64,000 nucleotides of DNA from Acidobacteria subdivision 2 bacterium RH1 MAG20 (GTDB lineage Bacteria > Acidobacteriota > Terriglobia > Terriglobales > Acidobacteriaceae): NCBI GenBank assembly GCA_002197545.1, contig NFUO01000373.1, positions 50,075 to 114,074 of the forward strand, given 5' to 3'. Each line of letters begins with the position of its first letter. Within the stretch, counting starts at the first letter, position 1. Both the position numbers and the translations under genes were made by a program. A model generated the notes under the pieces. It was given only the letters and a program-made list of their open reading frames with translations, did no database searches and was not told the origin of the DNA. Below are positions 44,604-52,912 of the stretch, one piece after another.

Positions 44604-45878
44604 TTAGTGATTTGCACGAAGCAGAGCGATGACCTGTTCGGCATGGATAACACCTATCAGGCGCTTCTCCTGGTCGAGCACCGGCAGGGAGCGCAGGTTG
44701 TATTTGTCAAAAAGCTCAGCCACTTTACGGCCATTAGCATCGATCTCGCAGGTCACGACATGACTGTGAGGCAGATCGGCAAGCGGTGCGCCCGGCGTTG
44801 CCAGCAGAAGCTGGACGAGAGGCACAAGACTGGCAATTCTGCCCTCTTCATCGAGCAGGTAGATATCGGTAATGATCTCGATGTCGCCCTCGAAATCGCG
44901 CAGAGCTTCAATAGCCTGAGCAAGCGTAGCGGTGGCCGGCAAAGCGATGTAGTCGGTAGTCATACGGCCAGCGGCCGAGTCTCCGGAAAATTCAAGGAGG
45001 TCCTCTACCTCCTGCCGCTCCTCGGGCTCCATCTCTCCGAGAATCGCTTCGGATCGTTCCTCGGGCAGTTCCGAGAGGAGGTCAGCAGCGGCTCCGGGGT
45101 CCATCTCCTCGACGATGTCCGCAACCTGACCCGAGTCCATCGACTCAATGAGGGCCTGCTGCATCTTCGGCTTGACCTCCTCCAGAGCCTCAGCAGCAAT
45201 CTCCTCATTGAGGCTGATGAAGAGGGCCTGGCGTTCGGCGGGAGCAAGTTCTTCGAGGATGTCGGCGATATCAGAGGGATGCATCTGCGCAAGGCGATTC
45301 TGCTCGATCTTGAGCTTGACGCGACGGGCCGGGTCCCGGTCGATGAGGTCGACAAAATCCCACGGGATGAGGCTGGGGCTGAAACGGGATGCGATGCGAT
45401 CGGCGGTCGCGGCATGCATGCCTTTCAGGAGTCGCCGCACCGCACCGCGCAGCCCCACCTCGACCTCGGCGATACGCAGCGACAGTTCGGAAGCGCCTTC
45501 CTGTGCTGTCTCCCATACGAGATCTACATCGTTGACGCGAACGACCTTTCGTCCGTGGACATCAATAATCTGCTGATCGAGCAGATCGTGTTCCAGCATC
45601 AGATAGCTGTCATTCCTGGGCAAAACAACGGGGGAGGCGCCTTCGCGGAGATGCAACTCCTTCCGCCGGGTAAGTTTGATATCTGCGATGAGAACGAAAG
45701 AAGGCTGGTCGCCTCGCTTTTCAGCAGCCAGCTTGAGGACAAGACCATGAACGTGGGAAGTATCGACATCAGGGGCAACGACAAACTCGCGCACCCGTCC
45801 GAAGACGGTTCCCTGCGTATCCATCACGCTTGTACCCATCAGCGCGGAGACGCTCGTTCTTTCATTCCTCATCGTCAT
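44604..45878 (-). CDS. Soluble PRC-barrel / MgtE N-domain / CBS-pair protein
   Basis: About 424 residues without any membrane segment. An N-terminal PRC-barrel-like part (about 8-90, SVMDTQGTVFGRVREFVVAP) is followed by a second such stretch and the MgtE intracellular N-domain (about 190-300, RLAQMHPSDIADILEELAPA), then two CBS motifs (about 310-424, MTTDYIALPATATLAQAIEA; LRSLPVLDQEKRLIGVIHAE). In MgtE these domains sense Mg2+ and gate the channel, but the channel is missing. It lies upstream of an operon ending in a divergent Nramp transporter, so it may sense or gate it. TTG 45890 or ATG 45872 are other starts. Confidence 0.85.
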   Translation of the reverse strand: MTMRNERTSVSALMGTSVMDTQGTVFGRVREFVVAPDVDTSHVHGLVLKLAAEKRGDQPSFVLIADIKLTRRKELHLREGASPVVLPRNDSYLMLEHDLLDQQIIDVHGRKVVRVNDVDLVWETAQEGASELSLRIAEVEVGLRGAVRRLLKGMHAATADRIASRFSPSLIPWDFVDLIDRDPARRVKLKIEQNRLAQMHPSDIADILEELAPAERQALFISLNEEIAAEALEEVKPKMQQALIESMDSGQVADIVEEMDPGAAADLLSELPEERSEAILGEMEPEERQEVEDLLEFSGDSAAGRMTTDYIALPATATLAQAIEALRDFEGDIEIITDIYLLDEEGRIASLVPLVQLLLATPGAPLADLPHSHVVTCEIDANGRKVAELFDKYNLRSLPVLDQEKRLIGVIHAEQVIALLRANH

Positions 45879-45893
45879 AAAAATCTTCAAGTG

Positions 45894-45905
45894 CTGATAT
45901 ATCAG
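45894..45905. promoter_or_regulatory. 12-bp perfect palindrome upstream of the MgtE_N/CBS gene
   Basis: CTGATATATCAG is a perfect dyad 16-27 bases before the ATG of the MgtE_N/CBS gene. It could be an operator or part of a -10 region (TATATC). Only its sequence and position support this; no binding protein is implied. Confidence 0.3.
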
Positions 45906-46136
45906 ATTTTATGGGTTCTTTGGCAAACGGGCGACCCATTCCCCCAGACCCGGGTACTTGTAAATTTACTGCAACGAGGCATGTGCGCAGCAGTCTGCAT
46001 CCAACAAAATTGCATGAGAGAGGAGACTACGGCGGGTCGCATCCGTATACTCCTCTTATCCGCATGGTAGCTCACCTGAAGGGGCCGCACCGTTGATAGG
46101 TGCAGATAATCCCTGCCCAATCACCAGGCCGCATGT

Positions 46137-46700
46137 GTGGGAGAAGACTTTGGCAAAGAAGACCGAGAGGCAACCTTGACATTCGGGAAATCCACAAGCA
46201 CACTGCCATCATCGCTATCGTCCGCGGTTGACCATTGGGACGCGGGTTCAAGGACAGCATTGGCCGATTCAACCACAAGCCGTGTCAGCTTCACACTTGA
46301 CTCGTCCCTTGAGAGCGTCAACAAGGTTGAGTTGACCGCCGAACAGACAGCGCAGCGCGCCGGATTCGATGAAGACACAGCAACGCATGTGGCGATGGCT
46401 GTGCGCGAAGCGGCAGTCAATGCCGTGCTGCATGGCAATGCCTACGATCCCTCCAAACACATTACCGCCTCTTTCGAGACTACATCGGACGCTCTGACCA
46501 TTCGCGTCGCCGACCAGGGCCCCGGGCTCAACCCGGACACTATTCCCGATCCGCTGGCACCGGAAAATATTCTTCGCGGTTCAGGCCGGGGGATCTTCCT
46601 TATCAGGGCCTTCATGGATGAGGTACACTTTCGCCAGCTACATCCCGGCACGGAACTGACATTAATCAAGCATCGCAAACCCGCTCAGCCGGGGAACTAA
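46137..46700 (+). CDS. RsbW/SpoIIAB-like anti-sigma factor kinase
   Basis: A 187-residue GHKL-type ATPase. The first 45 residues are low-complexity; the rest has the N-box ([17 protein letters not shown]), G1 (ADQGPGLNP) and G2 ([18 protein letters not shown]). It should bind or phosphorylate an anti-anti-sigma factor, and the STAS protein next to it is the natural partner. It starts with GTG 46137 here; a later start is possible because the N-terminus is poorly conserved. Its target sigma factor is not in this window. Confidence 0.87.
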   Translation: MGEDFGKEDREATLTFGKSTSTLPSSLSSAVDHWDAGSRTALADSTTSRVSFTLDSSLESVNKVELTAEQTAQRAGFDEDTATHVAMAVREAAVNAVLHGNAYDPSKHITASFETTSDALTIRVADQGPGLNPDTIPDPLAPENILRGSGRGIFLIRAFMDEVHFRQLHPGTELTLIKHRKPAQPGN

Positions 46701-46714
46701 GGAGACGATTACTC

Positions 46715-47062
46715 ATGAGCATGAAAGTACAGACTCGCCAAGTGGACGGCGTTACAATTTTGGATCTCAGCGGCCGAATCACGCTCGGCGAAGGCAGCGT
46801 TACAATTCGCGATGCAGTTCGCGATGTGCTGGCCAAGGGCTCAAACAAGATTCTGCTGAACCTTGGGGAGATTAATTACATCGACAGTTCGGGAATTGGC
46901 GAACTGGTCAGCGCCTTTACCACTGTGAAGAACAGCGGCGGAGAACTAAAGCTGCTCAATCTCACCAAGAAGGTGCACGATCTTCTGCAGATCACGAAGC
47001 TCTATACGGTCTTCGACGTCAAGGATGACGAAGCTTCCGCGATCTCTTCCTTCACCAAATAA
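46715..47062 (+). CDS. STAS-domain anti-anti-sigma factor
   Basis: A 115-residue protein of the SpoIIAA/RsbV type. The phosphorylation region is [18 protein letters not shown], with the second Ser (S59) at the position phosphorylated in SpoIIAA. The start ATG has GGAGACG upstream and lies 14 bases after the RsbW-like gene, so the two form a partner-switching module. A strong terminator follows. It would release or sequester the RsbW-like kinase depending on phosphorylation. Confidence 0.92.
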   Translation: MSMKVQTRQVDGVTILDLSGRITLGEGSVTIRDAVRDVLAKGSNKILLNLGEINYIDSSGIGELVSAFTTVKNSGGELKLLNLTKKVHDLLQITKLYTVFDVKDDEASAISSFTK

Positions 47063-47080
47063 TTTCTTTCAACAAGAAAG

Positions 47081-47105
47081 GCCGTCGCATGAGCGACGGC
47101 TTTTT
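47081..47105 (+). terminator. Rho-independent terminator of the STAS gene
   Basis: Stem GCCGTCGC (47081-47088) with exact complement GCGACGGC (47093-47100), a four-base loop and TTTTT after it. It ends the anti-sigma module 18 bases past the STAS stop. Confidence 0.92.
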
Positions 47106-47121
47106 CTATTGTTGCGGTGGA

Positions 47122-47703
47122 CTATTTCGAAAAATCCACCTTCGGGGCCGCACTGTTTTCCGGGTTGCCCTTGAAGTATTCATCCCTGTAATGGAAGCCC
47201 GCGATATTGGCCCATATGCTGTTGGGAAATTGCCGAACGTAGACGTTGTAATCTTCAAGCGCCCTGTTGTACCGGCTACGTTCCACAGCAATCCTGTTTT
47301 CCGTGCCTGCCAGTTCATCCGTCAATCGCGTGAATTGCTCATTCCCCTTCAGGTTCGGATACTGCTCCTGTAAGCGGAAGAACGGCCCTAGTGCGACATC
47401 GAGCTTAGAGTTAGCCGCGATGCTGCTCGCGCGATCGGGAGCGCTGGTGATGGCTGCGCGGGCATTCGCAATGTTGGTCAGGACGGTGGATTCTTCACTG
47501 ACGTAGCCCTTTACCGATGCGACCAGGTTCGGAATCAGGTCAAGGCGGCGCTGTTGCACCACGTTTACCTGCGAATAAGCCTGATTGATGGCCTCATTTT
47601 TCTGCACCAGAGTATTCTTTGTGCTCACATAGCTGCCAAACCCAAACAGCAGTATGAGAACAATGACACCCAATACGCCAAGCCCAACCCATAATGATTT
47701 CAT
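47122..47703 (-). CDS. LemA-family protein
   Basis: A 193-residue protein with one N-terminal membrane segment (VGLGVLGVIVLILLFGFGSY) followed by a long helical outer domain. The LemA hallmarks are NEAINQAYSQVNVVQQRRLD and LIPNLVASVKGY. LemA proteins occur beside TPM-domain proteins and are membrane-anchored; their function is not settled. The start ATG 47703 is 124 bases from the end of the TPM gene, so they may be one operon. Confidence 0.92.
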   Translation of the reverse strand: MKSLWVGLGVLGVIVLILLFGFGSYVSTKNTLVQKNEAINQAYSQVNVVQQRRLDLIPNLVASVKGYVSEESTVLTNIANARAAITSAPDRASSIAANSKLDVALGPFFRLQEQYPNLKGNEQFTRLTDELAGTENRIAVERSRYNRALEDYNVYVRQFPNSIWANIAGFHYRDEYFKGNPENSAAPKVDFSK

Positions 47704-47827
47704 TCGCGCCTCGATTCCATTTGTGTAATTTCAATGTTCTTCACGGCAGGTATATCCGGCTGTACTTTATCACTCCCGGATTGTTCTGCCCTTCTCTTTG
47801 GATCAATCATTTTCTATATTTGCATCA

Positions 47828-48610
47828 TTAAAAGTCTCCACTTGCGCCACCGCCACCGGAACTGCCGCCTCCAAAACCGCCGAAGCCTCCTCCGCCATCG
47901 TCGCCTCCGCCACGACCGCCTCTACCTCCACCAAATCCTCCGCCCATCAGGTTTCCAAGAAGGAAGAAGATTAATCCTACATTCCCCGTCCTGATGAGGA
48001 TGAAAAGCACGAAGAGGATGGCCCCGCCACCAAGAAGCACCTGCCAGAGGCTCAAATGGACGGGCACCGGCTGCTGCTGGCGGTACTGACGCATCGGCTG
48101 CGTAAGAGTAACGCCTGCATCGGTCGCGATAACCTGCGCAATCTGTGAAACGCCAAGCGGCACAGCGCGGTTGTAATCTCCCTGCTGCGCGGCAGGCACC
48201 ATGGAGCGGCCAATGTCGCCCACCTTGGCGTCATTCAGGATGCCTTCGAGGCCGTAACCCACCTCAATGCGGCCGCGTCTGGGTTTCATGATCAGCAGCA
48301 TTAGAACGCCGCGGTCAGTTCCCTTTGCACCCACCTTCCACTTGTCCTCAAGCGCGGTGGCAAACTCTTCTATCGACTGATCGCCATCAATGGTCTTTAT
48401 GGTGACGACGGCGATCTGAGCGTGCGCCTGGCGGTCAACCTGGGCGCATAGAGCATCGACGCTCTGGATCGTGGAAGGAGACAAAACCCCGGCGAAATCA
48501 TTGACATAGCCCGTGGGCGGCGGTAACGAGTTTACTGTTTCGGCAGTCAGAACCGCGGCTGGCGAAAGAACCAGAAGAACGATTACCAGCCATCGTGAGA
48601 TGCATTTCAT
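47828..48610 (-). CDS. TPM-domain protein (YgcG-like)
   Basis: A 260-residue protein with a signal peptide (about 1-22), a TPM domain (about 30-160; YVNDFAGVLSPSTIQSVDAL; LMLIMKPRRGRIEVGYGLEG), one membrane segment (about 190-215) and a very Gly-rich C-terminal tail (FGGGRGGRGGGDDGGGG and on to SGDF). This architecture is common and is usually paired with LemA, as here. TPM domains are related to a chloroplast PSII repair protein (Psb32), but the bacterial role is not known. Confidence 0.9.
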   Translation of the reverse strand: MKCISRWLVIVLLVLSPAAVLTAETVNSLPPPTGYVNDFAGVLSPSTIQSVDALCAQVDRQAHAQIAVVTIKTIDGDQSIEEFATALEDKWKVGAKGTDRGVLMLLIMKPRRGRIEVGYGLEGILNDAKVGDIGRSMVPAAQQGDYNRAVPLGVSQIAQVIATDAGVTLTQPMRQYRQQQPVPVHLSLWQVLLGGGAILFVLFILIRTGNVGLIFFLLGNLMGGGFGGGRGGRGGGDDGGGGFGGFGGGSSGGGGASGDF

Positions 48611-48713
48611 TGAAGGTCATTCTACGCCCTGTGCGCTGAGAGACATACCAGTCTGTTGCGGAATAAAACGTCAATTTTCAGAGATATGGCTTTTCAATCT
48701 AAGGCGAATCTCG

Positions 48714-48743
48714 AAAAGAAAAGGGCACCCAGACGCCCCTTTC
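48714..48743 (-). terminator. Rho-independent terminator of the DUF4142 gene
   Basis: On the minus strand AAAGGGGC and GCCCTTT form a hairpin with one unpaired base and the loop GTCTGGGT; it is followed by TTTTCTTTT. It sits 20 bases after the end of the DUF4142 gene. Confidence 0.7.
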
Positions 48744-48762
48744 TATACGTCATGCTGCAATC

Positions 48763-49458
48763 TTACTGTGTAGGCGGAGGAGACGGCCTGCCACCACGAT
48801 GAGGCGGTATGGCAATACCTTTATTCCTTGCCAGACCATCCACCATGACCATATGTTCATGGATGACCCTCTGAGCTTTGATCACCGCATCCTTCAATGT
48901 CTGGTCCTGGGTGCTGGCGGCCTCCAGGCGGAACTCTCGCAGGTTCTTGTGGTGGTCCTTCACCATAAGAGTGAGGTACTCCGTATCGAAATCGTCGCCG
49001 GAAAGCCCATTGAGTTTGTCATACTCAGCCTGGTCCGTCTTGTTCATGTGCGTTGGCAACTTGACGCCTACGGAGTCGCCCACAGACTCCATGTCCTTGT
49101 TGAGCGCGGTATGGTCGTCAACCATCTTTTGACCGAAAGTCTTTACCTCTTCGCTGCCGCCTTTCTGTGCGGCGAGCTGTCCAAATTGCACTTCGGCAAT
49201 ACCGCCTTCCGCAGCTGCGCGAAGAAACATTCTGTCCTTTGTCATCTGGGCCGTCTGTCCGCTATCGCTTGAATCCTGCATGGAAGGAGGCTGAGTACGT
49301 TGCTGCCCCGGCCCTGGCCGCGGCTGGCTTGACGGCGAGGAGTTCCCTTGAGGCATCGTCTCCGGCATGCCTCCGGGCTCGTTTTGGGCAAAGATGGCAA
49401 CCGGACAGAGCATGAGTGCTGTCCCGAGAGTGATGATTTGCACTGGCTTGAAATTCAT
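48763..49458 (-). CDS. DUF4142-domain exported protein
   Basis: A 231-residue protein. Residues 1-25 are a signal peptide ending FAQ, 26-65 are Pro/Gln/Ser-rich, and about 70-215 is a DUF4142 ferritin-like helical domain (MVDDHTALNKDMESVGDSVG; LMVKDHHKNLREFRLEAAST). DUF4142 proteins are exported and of unknown function. A GGAG lies seven bases before ATG 49458. It is divergent from the oligopeptidase gene and ends near a terminator. Confidence 0.9.
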   Translation of the reverse strand: MNFKPVQIITLGTALMLCPVAIFAQNEPGGMPETMPQGNSSPSSQPRPGPGQQRTQPPSMQDSSDSGQTAQMTKDRMFLRAAAEGGIAEVQFGQLAAQKGGSEEVKTFGQKMVDDHTALNKDMESVGDSVGVKLPTHMNKTDQAEYDKLNGLSGDDFDTEYLTLMVKDHHKNLREFRLEAASTQDQTLKDAVIKAQRVIHEHMVMVDGLARNKGIAIPPHRGGRPSPPPTQ

Positions 49459-49591
49459 TGCTTCGCTCCTCTGGCGGCTGTTGTATCGATCACGCGCCGT
49501 CTTGATTCCTTTGGTTTGGTGTACAGGTACGGGTTAGGGTTGCCTCTCTCAAGTGAACTGACACTGTATCCTGTCGGCTGGAGTTTATTGA

Positions 49592-51676
49592 ATGACGCAA
49601 AGTATCATCACGCCGCCAATTGCACGCCAGGAACCGACACCTACAACACTGCATGGACAAACGCTCGAAGATAATTACCGCTGGATGAGGGACAAGGACT
49701 CGCCAGAAGTAATCGCTCATCTGCAAGCGGAAAACCAATATACGCTCTCCGTCATGGCGCCTACTAAAGAATTGCAGGCGCGGTTATACGCAGAGATGCT
49801 CTCGCACATCAAGGAGACGGATGTGTCAGTCCCCTATCGCGACCGCGGCTGGTTCTACTACACCCGCACCGTCGAGGGAAGCCAGTATCCGATTCACTGC
49901 CGCAGGCTCGCGACCGGGGTAAAGTTCTATGAGAGCCAGCCTGAAGAAATTCTTCTGGACGTAAATCGCCTGGCGGAGGGTCAGCCATTCATGGCAGTAG
50001 GCGCCATGAGCGTAAGCCCGGATGGCTATAAGCTCGCCTACTCGACCGACAACACCGGCTTCCGTCAATACACGCTGCACATCCGAGACCTGAAGACCGG
50101 AACCGATCTCCCTGACACCGTCGAGCGTACCGGCTCAATGGCATGGGCATCAGATTCGCAAACACTCTTCTACACGACGGAAGATGAGGTGACCAAGCGT
50201 CAGGACAAACTCTATCGGCATCGTCTGGGAGATACGACAGAAGAAGCCGCACTCATTTATGAAGAAAAGGACGAGCGCTTTAATCTCGGAGTTGGCAAGA
50301 CGCGGGACGGCGAGTATCTCCTCATGGAATCGGGCAGCCACACGACGAACGAGTGCAGCTATCTGCCGACGAACACACCCGGCGGCGTGTTTCTAGTGAT
50401 TGCTCCTCGGCTAGATGAGCAGGAGTATTACGTCGACCATCGCAACGGACTCTTCTACATACGGACTAACGATACCGGGAAAAACTTCAGGGTAGTCACA
50501 GTGCCGGTAGATGGCGGCGGCCGGGAATCCTGGGCGGAATTGATCTCGGAAAATAAGGAAGCACCACTTGAAGATTTTGATGTATTTGATTCATTCTGTG
50601 TAAGTTCAAGGAGAGATCTTGGACTCACCACCTTAGAGGTCACACGCTTTGATGCGGACGGGAATTTAGGCGAGGCAAAGAAGATCAGCTTCCCCGAACC
50701 TACCTATACTGCACAGAGTCACGTGAATCGCGAGTTTGTCACTGATGCTTTCCACTATAGTTATCAGTCGCTGGTTTCGCCGGCTTCGGTCTACGACTAT
50801 GACGTGAGTACAGGGACCTCCACACTTTTAAAGCAGCAGGAAGTTCCCGGAGGATTTGATTCAACACGCTATGCGTCCGAGCGAGTCTGGGCTACGACGG
50901 CGGATGGCGTTCGAATCCCGGTCTCAGTCGTCTACCGTCGCGATTCCTTCAAGCACGACTCGAAGAACGCTCTCTACCTCTACGGATACGGCTCGTATGG
51001 CTATCCGCTTCCAGTGGGGTTCAGCCCGGCGCGTCTGTCACTACTCGATCGAGGCCTGGTCATGGCATACGCGCACATCCGCGGCGGCGGCGAGATGGGC
51101 GATCCCTGGCACGATGCCGGAAAAATGATGGTGAAGCGCAACACCTTTTCAGACTTCATCGCCGTGACCGAGCAGTTACTCGCCCAGGGATATGGAGCAT
51201 CGGACCGAGTCGCCATTGAAGGTGGAAGCGCCGGAGGCTTGCTGATGGGAGCGGTCGTCAACCAATGCCCTGATCTCTTCCGCGTGGTTCTGTCGCATGT
51301 GCCCTTCGTAGACGTGATGAACACGATGCTCGACGCCAGCCTGCCGCTGACCGTTGCCGAGTACGAAGAGTGGGGCAACCCGAATGAAGCCGAAGCCTTC
51401 CACTACATGCGGTCGTATTCGCCCTATGACAATTTGAAACCCGGCGACTACCCGGCGATGCTGGTGAAGACCAGCCTGAACGATTCGCAGGTGATGTGTT
51501 GGGAGCCGGCAAAGTACGTCGCCAAGCTGCGAACGCTAAAGCAGAACGACGCGCCCCTCCTGCTGCACATCAACATGGACGCAGGCCACGGCGGGGCCTC
51601 CGGGCGATACGACTATCTGAAGGAGATTGCGTTCGACTACGCGTTTCTATTGTCGCAACTCGGAATAGACCCCTAA
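49592..51676 (+). CDS. Oligopeptidase B, S9A prolyl oligopeptidase family
   Basis: A 694-residue serine peptidase that cuts peptides up to about 30 residues after basic residues. The N-terminal beta-propeller is followed by the alpha/beta-hydrolase domain with the family GGSAGG motif. Catalytic residues by codon position are S546, D631 (SLNDSQV) and H666 (DAGHGG). Acidic residues usual for binding Arg/Lys are likely present (GEMGDPWHDAGK). The ATG 49592 has GGAG nearby, in TGGAGTTTATTGA. It is divergent from the DUF4142 gene. Confidence 0.93.
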   Translation: MTQSIITPPIARQEPTPTTLHGQTLEDNYRWMRDKDSPEVIAHLQAENQYTLSVMAPTKELQARLYAEMLSHIKETDVSVPYRDRGWFYYTRTVEGSQYPIHCRRLATGVKFYESQPEEILLDVNRLAEGQPFMAVGAMSVSPDGYKLAYSTDNTGFRQYTLHIRDLKTGTDLPDTVERTGSMAWASDSQTLFYTTEDEVTKRQDKLYRHRLGDTTEEAALIYEEKDERFNLGVGKTRDGEYLLMESGSHTTNECSYLPTNTPGGVFLVIAPRLDEQEYYVDHRNGLFYIRTNDTGKNFRVVTVPVDGGGRESWAELISENKEAPLEDFDVFDSFCVSSRRDLGLTTLEVTRFDADGNLGEAKKISFPEPTYTAQSHVNREFVTDAFHYSYQSLVSPASVYDYDVSTGTSTLLKQQEVPGGFDSTRYASERVWATTADGVRIPVSVVYRRDSFKHDSKNALYLYGYGSYGYPLPVGFSPARLSLLDRGLVMAYAHIRGGGEMGDPWHDAGKMMVKRNTFSDFIAVTEQLLAQGYGASDRVAIEGGSAGGLLMGAVVNQCPDLFRVVLSHVPFVDVMNTMLDASLPLTVAEYEEWGNPNEAEAFHYMRSYSPYDNLKPGDYPAMLVKTSLNDSQVMCWEPAKYVAKLRTLKQNDAPLLLHINMDAGHGGASGRYDYLKEIAFDYAFLLSQLGIDP

Positions 51677-51719
51677 CGCCAAAATACGGTGGACAGGCAA
51701 TTACGTGAACCGCCCATCG

Positions 51720-52634
51720 TCATTTCTGAGGCCAAAGCCACGCCGCTCCCCGAACGCCGCTCGAATCCCCATACCTGGCCTGCAAAACCGGCGTCGCCAC
51801 CTCGCCGCCAAAAACGTACTTTGGCAGCAGCTTGGGAATGTCTCGATACAGATACTCCGCCTTTGACAGACCTCCGCCAAACACCAGCACATCGGGATCG
51901 AGCATATTGATGACTTCTGCCAGTCCTCGCGCCAGACGGTCTTCAAACCGCTCTACGATCATCGCCGCATCCACGTCGCTGGCATCGTAGTCTTCCATGA
52001 TCTCGCGAGTCGTCCGCTCCCTTCCTGTCATCTCTTTGTAGTCCCGCGCCACTCCTGTACCCGAGATCCACATCTCCAGGCATCCCCGTTTGCCGCAATA
52101 GCATTCAGGCCCGGGAAGTTCACCCGGCTGCGCCCACGGCAGCGGATTATGTCCCCACTCGCCTCCCACCCCGTTCGGCCCGGCATGGACATGTCCATCG
52201 ATGGCAACACCGCCTCCGCATCCCGTCCCCAGAATCACACCAAATACAACACGCTTCCCGGCAGCCGCACCATCCGTAGCCTCCGAAACAGCGAGGCAGT
52301 TCGCATCATTGGCCACGCGCACCTCCCGCTCCAGCGCCGCGCTCAGGTCCCGGTCCATCGGCCTTCCGTTCAACCATGTCGAATTGGCATTCTTCACCAG
52401 TCCGGTCACACTCGAAACGCAGCCCGGAATCCCCGCGCCCACCGTCCCCGTGCTTCCCGTCTCCCGCTCAATGCGTCGAACCAGTTCAACCATCGCTGCA
52501 ATCGTCGCGTCGTAGTCTTCTCGCGGAGTATCGACCCGATGCCTCACCAACTCCATCCCTTTGCTGTCGATCGCAAGCGCCTCAATCTTTGTGCCGCCCA
52601 GATCGATGCCGATACGCATCTCCGTCTTTGTCAT
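51720..52634 (-). CDS. ROK-family sugar kinase
   Basis: A 304-residue kinase of the ROK family, likely phosphorylating glucose, fructose or N-acetylglucosamine. The ATP motif DLGGTKIEA is at 11-19; the metal site comprises GGEWGHNPL and CYCGKRGCLEMWISG with its Cys ligands, plus the ROK segment FGVILGTGCGGGVAIDGHVH. There is no DNA-binding N-terminus, so it is an enzyme, not a repressor. ATG 52634 is used; an in-frame start at 52742 adds poorly conserved sequence. It is divergent from the GH13 gene, together suggesting sugar catabolism. Confidence 0.9.
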   Translation of the reverse strand: MTKTEMRIGIDLGGTKIEALAIDSKGMELVRHRVDTPREDYDATIAAMVELVRRIERETGSTGTVGAGIPGCVSSVTGLVKNANSTWLNGRPMDRDLSAALEREVRVANDANCLAVSEATDGAAAGKRVVFGVILGTGCGGGVAIDGHVHAGPNGVGGEWGHNPLPWAQPGELPGPECYCGKRGCLEMWISGTGVARDYKEMTGRERTTREIMEDYDASDVDAAMIVERFEDRLARGLAEVINMLDPDVLVFGGGLSKAEYLYRDIPKLLPKYVFGGEVATPVLQARYGDSSGVRGAAWLWPQK

Positions 52635-52912
52635 CGCACTCTTATCTGCCACGTACACTCTTTTCTGATACTTGTTCAAACACCGCAACTTAACATTACC
52701 CTGCGAATAGAAGCCTCGTACATAGCGGCTGCTATCAAGCATGCGTGAGTTTCAATCGTCAGCGCTTACGGAAAAGCTTGCAATAGCAATAAAAGCGTCC
52801 CAATACTGTAACGATGCTCCAAACAAGATACGTAACAACCTTGCAGTTTGTTCCCTTACCGTTAACCCTCGCGTCAGAATGCTAAAGTGATACCAACTTC
52901 TGGAGGCAGGAA

